Of a DNA stretch of 64,000 bases, positions 26,601 through 39,700 are shown in pieces. The position numbers and the translations under genes were made by a program. How positions within the stretch are numbered: the stretch's first letter is position 1; every line of letters begins with the position of its first letter. The notes under the pieces are model-generated. The model was not told where the DNA came from. It was given only the letters and a program-made list of their open reading frames with translations, and made no database searches. The stretch spans positions 124,545,896-124,609,895 of the forward strand of contig OX328123.1 of assembly GCA_946811695.1 (NCBI GenBank), in the 5' to 3' direction. This DNA is from Gonocerus acuteangulatus (lineage: Eukaryota; Arthropoda; Insecta; Hemiptera; Coreidae).

Positions 26601-28918
26601 TCATATCCCTAGTGTTATTTTGTAGACTTAGAATAGAAACAGTTATTACTTTGTTTGGATCATTCCTAATGTAAACAAATATGAAAAAAAAAACAAGATT
26701 TTCGGGTAGGGATGAAACTATCCTAAGCAGAAATTACTCTTTCTGCCGTCCCAAGTTTCGGTCTACGAAGACTCTTCTACGAATATATTTCTAATTTACT
26801 TAACTTGCAGTGCTAACATATCCATTTTACTTTTAAATGCAATTAAACAAAATAAAATTGTACATGAAAATGAGAAAGTAGTGTTATTTTTTATTGAACT
26901 ACGGCCACATTCAACCACAAAATATAATTATATTTCTAGTATAGCATTTGGCTGCATGACTTCCTACAGGTAAAGGTAACTGTCAGCTGTCCTAGAATGC
27001 TTGATGAGAACAATGAATCTTGATTTATGAAGTGCAATAAAAGCCTACCTGAACCGGCCTACTACCTCGACCCGGACTGACCCTACACAGAGAATATTTA
27101 CGTTTTCAGTTCTGTTACAGGTTCAAAGAATTTGTATTTATTCCCCTGTTTTATTGAGAAATACATCCTCCTCCTAGAAGCAATAACAAAATAACAAGAA
27201 ATAAAAACAGACAAAAAGAACCGTATAAATAAACGAAATCAATTATCGTTTATCAAACTTCTAAGTTATATGTACTTATTTCTCCGTTTGACATCGCCTA
27301 CTCAAAACTTTCTTCAGAACCTGTTTTCTAGAGCATTTAGTAAGCTTTCGAATGGTAACCATCCGTTTACCAAATTCTCAACCGTTTTCGAGATATTAAG
27401 GAAAGTATACGAAGTTTCCAAAGATTTTCATCTCTATTAATAAATTATTTTAATTTAACCCTTCCTTAACTCCAAACGTAAGTAAATTTTCAGCATACTA
27501 GTTTTGATGAAATTAGAACATGCAGAAAATGTTTCAACTGAATCCCATAATTTGAAGTACCAAAATCAAAGACAAAAAGAACCGTTCGAATAAACAAAAT
27601 CAATTACTTCAAAGTTTAAGCACTTATTTATCCGATTGACATCGCTTATTCAAAACTTTCTTTAGAACCTTTTTTGTAGACCATTTAGTAAGCTTTCGAA
27701 TGGTAACCTTTCGCTTCCCAAGATTGTCAACGGTTTTCGAGATACTAACGAAAGTATAAAAAGTTACCAAAACTTTTCTTGTCTGTTAATAAAATATTTT
27801 ATTCTAACCCTTCCTTTACTCCAAACGTAACCAAAATTCCAACATATTAGTGTTGATAAAATTCAACTTGCAGAAAATGTTTCAACTGAATCCCATAATT
27901 CTAAGTACCAAAATCAAAGACAAAAAGAACAGTTCGAATAAGCGAAATCAATTACTTAAAAGTTTTAAGCACTTATTTCTCCGATTGACATCGCTTCTTC
28001 AAAACTTTCTTTAGAACCTTTCTTGTAGACCATTTAGTAAGCTTTCGAATGGTAACCTTTCGCTTCCCAAGATTTTCAACCGTTTTCGAGATATTAAGAA
28101 ATTATACGAAGTTCCCAAAACTTTTTATTATTTCTGACAACAGAAAATTGGTCTCATTTTACCTATCCTGTTTTACACACACATACATTTTCCTTACAAA
28201 TACAACATAAGAAATTACAAAAATAAAAAGCAATAAAAAACCAAGGGAAAGAGACAAAAATTACAAAAAGAACGACAAAAACCCGTTCATAAGAACAAAA
28301 CAGAAATATTTGAAGTTTTAAGCACTTATTTCTCCGATTGACATAACCTAATCAAAAATAGTTTTAGAATCATTTTTGTAGAGAATTTAGTAAGCTTTCA
28401 AATAGTTTCAATCCACTTACCACGATTTCCCAACCGTGTTCGAGATATTAATGAAAGTATACAAAGTTTCCAAAACTTTTCATGTCTGTTCATAAAATAT
28501 TTTATTCTAACCCTTCCTTAACTCCAAACGTAACATAACTTTCAACATATTAGTTTTAATGAAAGTAGAACATGCAGATAATGTTTCAACTGACTCCCGT
28601 TATTCTAAGTACCCAAACCAAAAACGGTATTCAAAAACTATTTTTCCAATTTTCTCGACAACGGTTAAAGCTATCGCCTTGAAAATGGTTTCATTCGTTT
28701 TCCTAGCCCAAGAAGCCTATAAAACGAGTACTTACAAGCTTATGAACTCAAAAACGTAAGCGTTACGATTTTTTATGCGCGAATTTCGCCCCAAACGCCA
28801 TCTTCCAGTGGGCGGATTTTGCTGGTTAACGAACTTGTCTTTTCAAATTGGACGACAGATTTTTGTACCAAATTTCATCAAAATCGGACCATTCGTCTTC
28901 TACCTAGAGAGCGAACAG

Positions 28919-28977
<59 letters not shown>

Positions 28978-31900
28978 AATTTGAACCACCGTTATTTTCG
29001 GTTTCTAGGGGTTCTGAAACGCGAAATTTTCTATCCTTCCGGATTGTTTCATTGTATCAACCTTATAAGCGGGGTTCCTCCCTATGGGGGAGGGAGGAAC
29101 CGTGCTAAAAAAAGAAATGAGAAGTTTTTAATTGTTAATGTAACCAATAAATGATGGGTGCTATCTCGTATGTTTCCTAAGGAAAGTAAACCTGCTAATA
29201 ACGTCAACCAATGTTGACAATCGGATATAGCAGAAGAGAAATGTAAATGTTCTACAATCCAAAGGATCGGAAAATAATGTCCGATTCACAGAAACTGTGT
29301 CATCCAAGAATGTTTCCCTTCCAATCTCTAGTTTCATTTGGAAAGCTTGGAATAGAAACAGTTAATATTTTGTTTTGATCTTTCGTGAAAAATGTTAAAT
29401 CTCAAAGAAAAGCAAGACTTTAGGCAACAGAATAGCCAGGAAACTGACAGTATTTTAAGCAGAAAATACTATGCCTTCTTAACTTTCACTCTAGGATAAC
29501 ACCATTACAAATACATTTCTCATTTACTTACCTTGTTTTACTAAAATATTTATTTAATATGAAAATCAATTATAAAAACATAACAATTAAAACTGAGGCA
29601 AACAGGTACAAAATCTCATTCAAAAGAATAAAACCGACAGTGTAGACTTTTACACCAAAATAAGACTGCTCTATCAAAAAGTGCTAACGAATCATTTTTG
29701 TAGGAAATTTATTAAGCTTTTTGAAAAGATGCTTAATACTTATCATGGTGCTAATGACCTTGGCAGTAGGAGTACCTATAATTTAAAAAAAAAAAAAAAA
29801 AAAAAATACTTATCACAAATTCCCAACAGTTTCGAGATATTTAAGAAAATATATGAAAATCTCAAGAAAATAGATGAAAATCAAAATGGTTATAAAACGC
29901 TTAACCAAAATAAATGGTTAATGGTTAAAATGATTCTTTAATGATTTTTAAATGGTCGGTTACATTTGATTCCCGACATACAATCTATATATATAAAAAT
30001 CACCTGTCTGTTTGTCCATCTGTTTGTTCCTTATACAAATCCACACCGGTTGACCAATTTGGACCAAACTTGGACTTCTTGATACGGGAAATCTCCTAGG
30101 CTAGCTCAAAATCTTCTAGGCTTCACAGTTCGGAAGTAACGAGTTCAAAACTGTCAATTAAAGAAGAGTGAATTCTCAGAAATCGCCATTTTGTTTCCAG
30201 TGTTGCCTAGGTGGAGATTAGCAAGCCAACAAAACTTTCTTCTTTTTTTTTACGAAAAGTTTTTCTTTTGCGAACAAAACTATTCAGTTTTAAACTTTGT
30301 TTGTTTACATAAATTGTAGCCTTATAATCTCAGAATTTGGACAAATAATATCATATAAGATCAATTTTCTTAATTTCTGATGAAGATGTATGTAGGACAA
30401 CACAGAGCTCCTAGAAGCTATTAACCATTTTTTTTTTTAATTTGATGTGTTGATAGTTGATTTTTTTTATTTGCAAATTGCATTTTTTCACATACATTTG
30501 CTTTAAAAAAAAAACTTTGTCTTCATCATGAACTCATGCATCTGTACAAAACTTTAATAATTTAAATACTTTTAGTTCTTTACCATACCAGCTAAAATCG
30601 TCTGTATGTGACATACAAAGATTTTGTGTTTATCTAAATCATATATTCTCAGGATTTGGACTAATACATTAATAAGTAATTTGAAATATTAAGTATTTGA
30701 TCTGTTGACTTGCAGGTTCCCGTTTGTTTTCCATAGTAGATTTTTTATATATTTGCATATTGCATTTTATCACTAAGCCCATGGATCTGCACAGAACTTT
30801 AATAATTTAAATAATTTTAGTTCTTTAATATACCACCTAAAATCATCTATATGTGACATGATATTTAAATACTTGGGGTTTTCCATGTCAAATCAACCCC
30901 AAAAAAATAGGATTTGACACCCATGATCTCAGATTTTAATGAAATTTGGCATGTTCGCTCCTTACATGGATCCCATGATCTCAGATTTTAATGAAACTTG
31001 GCATCTTCATTCCTTTCATGGATATAAGTAAGAATATAAAATAGTTTTTCTCAATCTCAAATAGTTTACTTTTATGCCCTGCTAAAATATTTGAAATTTT
31101 GCAGTTATCATCGATTGGACAAAGGAAGTGCACTTAGTTCTAGAATATAAATCATACCTACTTTATTTATCAACCAATAATAAAGAGATTTTTTATTACA
31201 GTACTTCAATAAATATGGAAGCCAGAAAAAAATAATATAACCGAAAAGTAATTACAAATGGTCTGAAAAAATCCTAGTGTTAAAATACATTTTTTAAAAA
31301 ATTAAATATGGCGTTCCACACTAAATGGAATCTCATCAAAAGGTAAAAAGATAATCACTAAAGTATTTTTTTTTTTTATTCTAAAAGGTATCACATGAAA
31401 AAATAAAATTTACGGTTTTTTCAATCTTTAATTTTTTTTTTCCGTTAAAGACAAAAAATTGTTCAATTAAAATTTTAGCATACAATATATTATTTTTTTA
31501 TAATACAGCGATTTAATTTTAAAAACTATAAGAAATAAGAGTTGTTACCCAAAGCTAGAAACAGATTTTGTTGAGTAAAGTCAATGGGTTTCGGTTGATC
31601 GAAGTAAAATATTCTGGTGTTCCAGCACAGTTGATGAATTTATTGATAAATTAATAGAAAAACTTTAATAATTTAAATACTTTTAGTTCTTTACCATACC
31701 ACCTAAAATCGTCTGTATGTGACATACAAAGATTTTGTGTTTATCTAAATCATAGCCTTATATTCTCAGGATTTGGACTAATGTCATACATTAATAAGTA
31801 ATTTGAAATATTAAGTTTTTGATCTGTTAACTTGCCGGTTTCAGTTTGTTCTCCATAGTTTAATTTTTGATTTGCGAATTGCATTTTATCACATGTATTT

Positions 31901-32597
31901 TCTTAATAAAACCTATGACAATTATCTACTTGGCTGATTCGGAAAATTGTAGTGTTTGTCATTAAACTAGATGCAATATTAGCAAACTCTACTGAGTTTT
32001 TTTCATTTTTAGTTTCAGATTTGCTCATAACTTCTATTAGAGACCGAGGATTTTACTCTTTCTCCCACCCTATCTACTACACGTTTGTCATGAGCTGTAG
32101 TCAAATATTTCCACTAAAACTGTTTGTAAAATTTTTCTGAAAGTATGTAAAGTAAACTTGGCAAATATTTATTTTTAAACTGAGAGGATGGTCCATCACT
32201 GTAAATAATTTCATTTACTGACAAATCATTATTTTTTATTATTATATCATATAATCTCATCAAAGGGGGCGAGGTTAGCTCAGTGGTAGAGCACTCGACT
32301 AATGAACTGGAGGACCAGGTTCAAAACCCGAGCGCGTACTAAAGATTTTTTCTTCTAGGGCCGTCATTCAAGGGTTGGATTTGGGGTCCCAGATCGTCCC
32401 TAGGCCAACCCAGCCTTTAATTAATTTATCAATGGGTACCTTGGTGCTAATGACTCTAGCAGTCGAAGCAGCAAGGGAAAAATCAGGCGGCCGGAGCGTA
32501 GTATTGACCACACTCGCTCCCTAGTGTGCCGTATGGTCAAGAATCAGATACCTCTACAGTATCTGCCCCTCTGGGCCCTTGTGGCCTGTGATGGGAC

Positions 32598-32641
<44 letters not shown>

Positions 32642-33707
32642 CTCATCAAAAGTGCGTATACAGAATTCATACCTTTATCTTTACTATCGGAACAAATGAG
32701 AAAAGTAGTGGATTTGTTTCGAAAAAAAAATGCTGCTGTAAGAAGAAGAAAACTTTATTAAAACGAACTAATTAATTAATAAAGTGGGCTGCCCAACTTT
32801 GTTGGGTTGCTGGTTAACAGCATGCTGATCCTCCAGGTTTGGTATTGCTTTCAGATTGATGATTTTCAAATTTAAGTTCTCTTTTTTTATTTACAGGCGA
32901 AAACATTTCTTCAATAGTAATCATAATATGATTATATTATGTCAGGAGTACCATTTTTTCCTTATTTGTTTTTCTCTAGAGTTCCAAAAATTAAGTAGAT
33001 TCTTTTCGGCTTAAAATGACGTAATAATAAAAAATTGAGAGGAATGATTTTCATCAGTTCCTATATATGTGTTGGCTTATTATGCCTAGCGAGTCAATTA
33101 GTATTGACTCGGCTAAAACAGGAAGGTTCTCTGGAGAGATTCCTAGTTCTTCAAGATATGTGGACATGATTTTTGGAACTGTTCGTCTTGTGCCGAACCA
33201 TAAACCCCTAACTACGTAGTTTCTTGGCCCGTATTTTTCATGGAATTTATCTTCGAGGTACTTCACCTTGAAGATAAATTCCATTCAATTCTTTTTTTTA
33301 TTTCTTTCAATTAATTTATAATTTTGATATTGTTATTTGTTTCTTTTTCAATATTATTATTACTATTTTTATTTGTATTATTTTTTTGTTGTTTTTTTTT
33401 TTTTTTTTTTTTACGGTGCATCTACGTCTTGGCCATTAGCGCCGGGCTATCTATAGGTTGCCACCCTTTATTTGTATTATATATTTTTTTTTTTTTTTTT
33501 TTTTACGGCGCATCTACTTCTAGGTCATTAGCACCGTTTATTTGTATTATTATTATTATTTATTGTTGGTGAGTTTCGCAACAAGGGCGACGACCTCATT
33601 AGAACGGCAGAATCAAAGTCAGTCAGTTGGTAGTCAAGTGATAGTCGGTTGGTTATAAAATAAACAAAGGTAACAAAAGTATTAAAAAAAATAAATAAAA
33701 TTAAAAA

Positions 33708-33746
<39 letters not shown>

Positions 33747-36700
33747 TTATATACAATAAAAATAATATAGAATAAAATGTTTCCATTAAAAATGACATAT
33801 AGTTATACTTTTGAGTAAATATATGTACATTTTAAATGCGTTAGAAGTGTTTGAATGTACGGACTACCTTCTGTCAGTAAGTCATGTAAGTCGTGAGGAA
33901 TCGTTAAGTTGCTGCGTTGTCTACAGTCCGTCAGGATATGTTTTACAGTTAATGTTCTGTTGCATAGTATGCACATTGGTCTTTCCTTTCTGTCCAGTAA
34001 GTATGAGTGGGTAAGTCGGGTGTGGCCTATATGTAGTCTGCATAAAATTACTTCGTCTTGTCGAGTGAATGATTCTGTTACCCAAGCTTTGGTCGTGTTC
34101 CTAATTTCTCTTAATTTACATTCACTCTTCAGCCAATTTTCTTCACATTCATACAGTGTGTTAGTCTGTATGGTTTTGTTTAAGTCAGATGTTGTCACTG
34201 TTTTTACGTCTGGTTCAGGTCGGTTTGTAGCTAGATTTGCCTGTATGTCTACAGCTGTACTCATTTTTATGTCTTTGTGTCTAGGTAGCCATAGGAGATT
34301 AATATGTTTGTTTATACTTTGCATAATGTTTATTTGTGACAATATGCTTTAGATAATAGGATGTGTACTGTAAATGTTCTGTAAGGACATTAAGGAACTT
34401 AAGGAGTCAGTACAAACGGTAATCGTGTCAGTTTTTGCTTCATGAACGTTAGTCAGGTCTAAAAGTATTCCATAGAGTTCGGCAGTATATACGGTCATCA
34501 ATTCAGGTAATTTAATTTGATAAATGTTGTCATTCACAATGGCGGCTGCCCCTGTTCCAGAGTCAGTCTTGGATCCGTCAGTATAAGTGTATAATGTCCT
34601 CGGGGTTTGTCTCATTATGGCGTTGATAGTATTTTTGTAAAATAGTGTGGCAGTCGGTTCAGTCTTTTAGCGTCAGGTCAATCCTTAAGTTCTTTAATTT
34701 CCATGGTGGTGAGTCTGTAAATTTGTTTTTAAGAATTGAGTATTCCCTTAAAATTGAATTCTTTCTATCGTCTAATGATCTCACAGTAAATGGTTTTTGT
34801 TTGGAATTTAATGCTCTGTATTCATTAAAATGTATATTTTACAGAAAACTCTGGACACAGGGCGTTCCAAGTCCTTTTGACTTTATAAAAAATGAAGAGC
34901 ACAACATTGCACGCCTGTACTGCAGTGGGGGTTCTCCTGCCAAGGCGCAAAGGCTATCTGAAGGGCTTTATTATTATTATTATAGTTGTTACCATTACGC
35001 TACCATATTTCTCTACCTTAATATTATTATTTCTGGGGTGTGTTCTTCACAGTTTCCTGGGGTAAATTCTTTCGGGAGCTATTGCCAACCGAAAGAATTT
35101 TTGTTTTTATTATTATTATTATTTTTATGTATCTCATTACGGGCGTTCGTTTAAGAATTTTCGAACTATTCTCGCAGTATCGAGCAGTACCGCTTGTTGT
35201 GCGTCTTTAATCAGTTCCTCCGAGATTTTCAAGTACTTTGTAGCTGTAACTGTGGTCTTTGGGATGAGTCCATTAGCCGATATAATAATAGCTGTTATCC
35301 TTGCGGAATCTAATTTATACAAATTTTTCAATTATTATTGTACATTTATTATTATTATTGGGGGTTTTCTCCTCAGTTACCTGGGATAAATTCTTTCGGG
35401 GGCCAACCGAAAGAATTGGTTTTTATTGATTTTTTTGTTGTTTTTTTTTACGGGCATTCATTTAAAAATTTCCGAACCGTTCTGGCGGTATCAAGCAGTA
35501 CCGCTTGTTGGGCATTTTTAATTAGATCCTCCGGCAGTTTCAAATAGGTATTTGCGGCAATCGTCGTTTTTGGAATGAGCCCGTTGGTCGAGATTATGAT
35601 GGCTGTAATCCTTGCGGAATCCAACTTATACAAGTCTTTCAGCTCTATGGCCAACTCCTGATTGATTGGGGATTGCGAAATCAATAATATCGGCTGTCTT
35701 ACTTCCCTTGTCAATGATAAGAATGTCCGGTTTATAGTGATGGACAGTATGGTCCGTTAACATTGCTTCGTCCAAATACATTTTAATTGTACCTTTCTCC
35801 AAAAGTCTATTTGGGACGTAGCGGTAATAAGGGACCACACCATCCAACATACCATATTTTTCTGCAAGTGCTTGATGATATATTTTGGCCACGTTATTAT
35901 GCCGCTGAAGATAATCGGATCCCGCAAGAATCTCACAGCCCCCCCGTAATGTGCTGGATCGACTCATACGTTTTGTTACAAAGTCTACATTTGTCAGAGA
36001 TGTTGACATCCTTCAAAACGTGACGTCGATAGGATCTTGTTGCTATTACTCGATCCTGGATGGCTATTACAAACCCCTCTGTTTCCGGGAATAGCCTTCC
36101 AGAAGTCAACCACGCTACCGACCATGAGAGCACCACCTCCGGATCAAATAACCGGCTATGGTATCGCCCGTGTAATGCTTTCTTTAGCCACGTGCCAAGG
36201 CGATCCAATTCTGTCGTAATTTCCGGCTAGTTGCTTGTTTTCAATTTTAAGGCTGTATAATTTTCGTCCAGTTTGACCATTCCCTTAAAAAGAAGATTCT
36301 TGCTTGCCATTATGTAGCTCCTCAGGTTAATTTCCTGGGAGCGACATAAGTCTTGAATATTAGCAAGACCTCGTCCTCCTTTATTCCTGGGTAAATACAG
36401 CCTTTCAAATGACGCTATGGGGTGGTGCATACGTGCCTTAGTCATCTCTGTTCGTATGAGACGATCCAGTTCTTGTAATGATGTATCCGACCATTTAATG
36501 ATTCCGAAGCTGTAAATCAGTGATGATATTGCCCTTGTATTAATTGCCTTTATTTTCTGCCTGCCATGTAGATAGCTTTTTAAAATCAGACGCAAGCGTT
36601 TAAGAAGCACAGCCTTCAGTTCCTCTTTGACTTCTCTTTTGGCTATTTTCAGATGTTGTTGTACGCCAAGATACCTGTACGACTCATCTTCCTCGAGTTC

Positions 36701-39700
36701 ACGGATAGTATCACCATCAGCTAACGCAATGTTATTGGTCAAAACTGATTGCCCTTTTGAAACATGCAGTTCGGCACAATTGTCAATACCAAACGTCATG
36801 CCGATGGTGTTACTAAAATCTTGAACAATATCCGTCATGCTTTGTAGCTGGACAGGATTCTTTGTGTACAACTTAAGGTGATCCATAAATAGACTGTGGC
36901 TTATCCTGGTGTCGGGATTATTTACAGTTAGCTGGTAACCAAATCCACTGTCACAAAGTAACTGGCTTATTGGATTGAGGGACAAACAAAACCATAAAGG
37001 ACTAAGGCTATCGCCTTGATATATTCCTCGTTGTATCTTAATTGGTTCACTTTCAATCCTATTTGTGCCCTTTCTAAAGATAAGCTTTGTTTTCCACGTA
37101 GCCATCATACGTGACAGCAGATCCGTTACGTTTTCAGCAATCTTGTAGATATTTAATACTTCGACCAACCAGGAGTGAGGAACTGAATCAAATGCCTTCT
37201 TGTAGTCTATCCATGCCATCGAGAGATTTCGCTGTTTCGCCGAGACCTGAGATGCGATAAATGTATCTAAAACTAACAACTCTTTACATCCCTTAGAGCC
37301 ACGTTTACAGCCAAGCTGCTCTGGGGCTAGTAACTCATATTGATTCAAATGATCTTGAATTTTGATGCAATAATGGATGTAAAGAGTTTATAGACACCAT
37401 TTAGGCATGTTATTGGTCTGTAGTCTTTTGGGTCTAGGTTCTAATTTATTTTCTTTGGAATCATATAAGTGATTCCCTCAGCAAAATCTTCTGGAATTGG
37501 CATATGACCAACAAGAATGTCTTGATAGCACTGTGCTATTGCTCCATGAAGGCTGGTGAAATACTTCAAACAATAATTTTGTAAGCCATCGCGCCCAGGA
37601 GCTTTCCAGTTGTGCAATTTCTTAATTGCTTGTGTCACGTCTTCTACAAGAATTGGGCTGTTTCCATTTGCGGAACATTCATTATTTGCTCTCGCACTTT
37701 TGACATCCAATCCACATTTTTTCTGTGGGACACGGGCACTTCCCATACGTCTGCCCAATAGCCTACCATCTTGTCCATTTCAATATTTACATCACTTACC
37801 TTGTCTTTGTTGCTTTTAATTAAGGTGCGATAAAAGTCCCTTTCTCGAACGCTAAAAAGAGAATTTTGCTTCCTTCTGAGGAATGCTTCATTGTACCTAC
37901 GTATTCTGTTTGCGTAAACAGCCAGTTTCTGTTTTTGCTTGTCTAAATACGTAGATAATGATTCAATCAAGCGTTCCTCATCAATCTTATGATTGATTAT
38001 TAATATTATTATCGTGGGGTGTGTTCTTCTCAGTTTCCTGGAGTAAATTCTTTCGGGGGCTATTGCCAACCGAAAGAATTGTTGTTTTTATTAGTTTTTT
38101 TTTTATTATTATTATATTTTTATGTTTCTTGTCACGGGCGTTCATTTAAAAATGCTAATTTCCTGAGAGCGACATAAGTTCTGAATGTTCAGGAGACCTC
38201 GTCCTCCTTTTATTCTTGGTAAATATAGCCTTTCAATTGAAGACATAGGATGGTGCAAGCGTGCTTTGGTCATCTCTGTTCGTACGAGTCGATCCAGTTC
38301 CTCTAAAGACGTATTCGACCATTTAATGACTCCGAAGCTATATAATAATGAGGGTATTGCCCATGTGTTTATTGCTTTGATCTTTCTACGACCGTGTAAG
38401 TAACTTTTCAGAATTAAACGTAAGCGCTTCAGAAACAATGCTTTCAGCTCATCTTTGACATCTTTTCTGGATATTTTAAGATGCTGGTTCAACCCAAGAT
38501 ATTTATAAGATTCATGTTCCTCGAGTTCATGTATATGGCCACCATCAGATAAAATTAAATTTGTTGTTGATACTGAACGTCCTCTTTCTACATGTAATAT
38601 GGCACATTTATCAACACCAAACGACATGCCAATGGTGTCACTGAAACTTTGCACTATGTCTGTCATACTCTGTAGCTGAACAGGGTTCTTTGCGTACAGT
38701 TTCAGATCATCCTTATACAAACTGTGACTTATCCTGGTAGTTGGGTCATTGATAGTCAGTTGGTAACCTTATTATTATTATTTTTGGGGGTTTTCTCCTC
38801 AGTCTCCTGGGATAAATTCTTTCGGGGGCTGTTGCCAACCGAAAGAATTGTTTTTTATTGATTTTTTTGTTGTTTTTTTTACGGGCGTTCATTTAAAAAT
38901 TTCTGTTATTTATTATTACTATTATTAAAAAATGTATATTACTATGATTGTAATGCAGGCAGTATTGGAAGATGGAACCTGCAGAATCTAAATAAACTCC
39001 CACAGTATAGGGAGGATCAGGATTTTGTGAAGGAACTGGACGTATTTCATTTAACTATTTATCAGAAATGTTTTAATTTATTATTTTATGTTAATTCTAC
39101 ATACAGAAACTAAAAAAAAAAAAAAGAAAAAAAAATGAGACAATGTGACTGGGCAAATGTTTTGTTTGTAGCCTTCCTGCCAGACTAGTCACCTGGTCAG
39201 AAAAGAAAAAAGGATTTGTCTGAAAAAGGCCAAGGGTTAATTCCCTTAAATATTCTGTTGTGATATTATTGAGATAGTAGTCAACATTTTATTTTATTTT
39301 TAATTTAGATGAATTGTAGACTAATTGTGCATATAAGTCAGGAAGTATACGTTTAATTACTAATGCTAACCTTGATTTCTGTTCTACAGCAAAAGAAGAC
39401 TGGTTACATTGTTTCGAGAGCTGAAGTAGAGGATTTTGAAAAATATTTTTGTAATATCCAACAGCAAGTGATTTATCAGAGAAAGTATATAAAGTATCCT
39501 TAGAAGAGATTTTACCCCCAAGAAGGTCATTTTCAAAGAGACTTCGAAGAAGCTGAAATGAGAAAAATATAAAAAAATAACAAATAATACATGATTACAA
39601 ATAATGGATAAAAGTATAAAACCAGAACTGTTTTACCTGGAAAACAACTTTGACAGTACATTCAGCATCCAAAACAAAAGAAATTCGTAAGTATTGTAAA

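Larger units (their letters stand above)
26560..28975. mobile_element. Long repeat element with internal ~350-bp tandem units
   Basis: The start (actcgcaggaactgcgtcat...gaatagaaacagtta) recurs at 29280 and, diverged, at 43385. The inside is expanded into tandem units (27207-28640). The right end ccaaatttcatcaaaatcgg...gagagcgaacagaca abuts (AT)n at 28922. No transposase recognised. Confidence 0.6.
35389..37990 (-). mobile_element. R4/Dong-type LINE, longest copy b
   Basis: About 2.6 kb on the minus strand with a 3' UTR stem-loop at 35389-35417. ORF parts are at 35448-36208 (endonuclease), 36227-37348 (RT) and 37441-38000 (RT N-terminal and linker). Both flanks are ATT/TAA-rich. Dong elements are known to insert in TAA repeats. 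Several frame breaks; inactive. Confidence 0.85.

Noticed and set aside
32265..32340. Possible tRNA gene (good A and B boxes)
   Set aside because: The anticodon stem does not pair, the same unit recurs at 46721 and 63100, and it is fused to a 300-bp body with target duplications: it is the head of a SINE.
34645..35154. 169-codon plus-strand ORF
   Set aside because: Antisense to LINE remnants and rich in simple repeats (YYYYY); a shadow.
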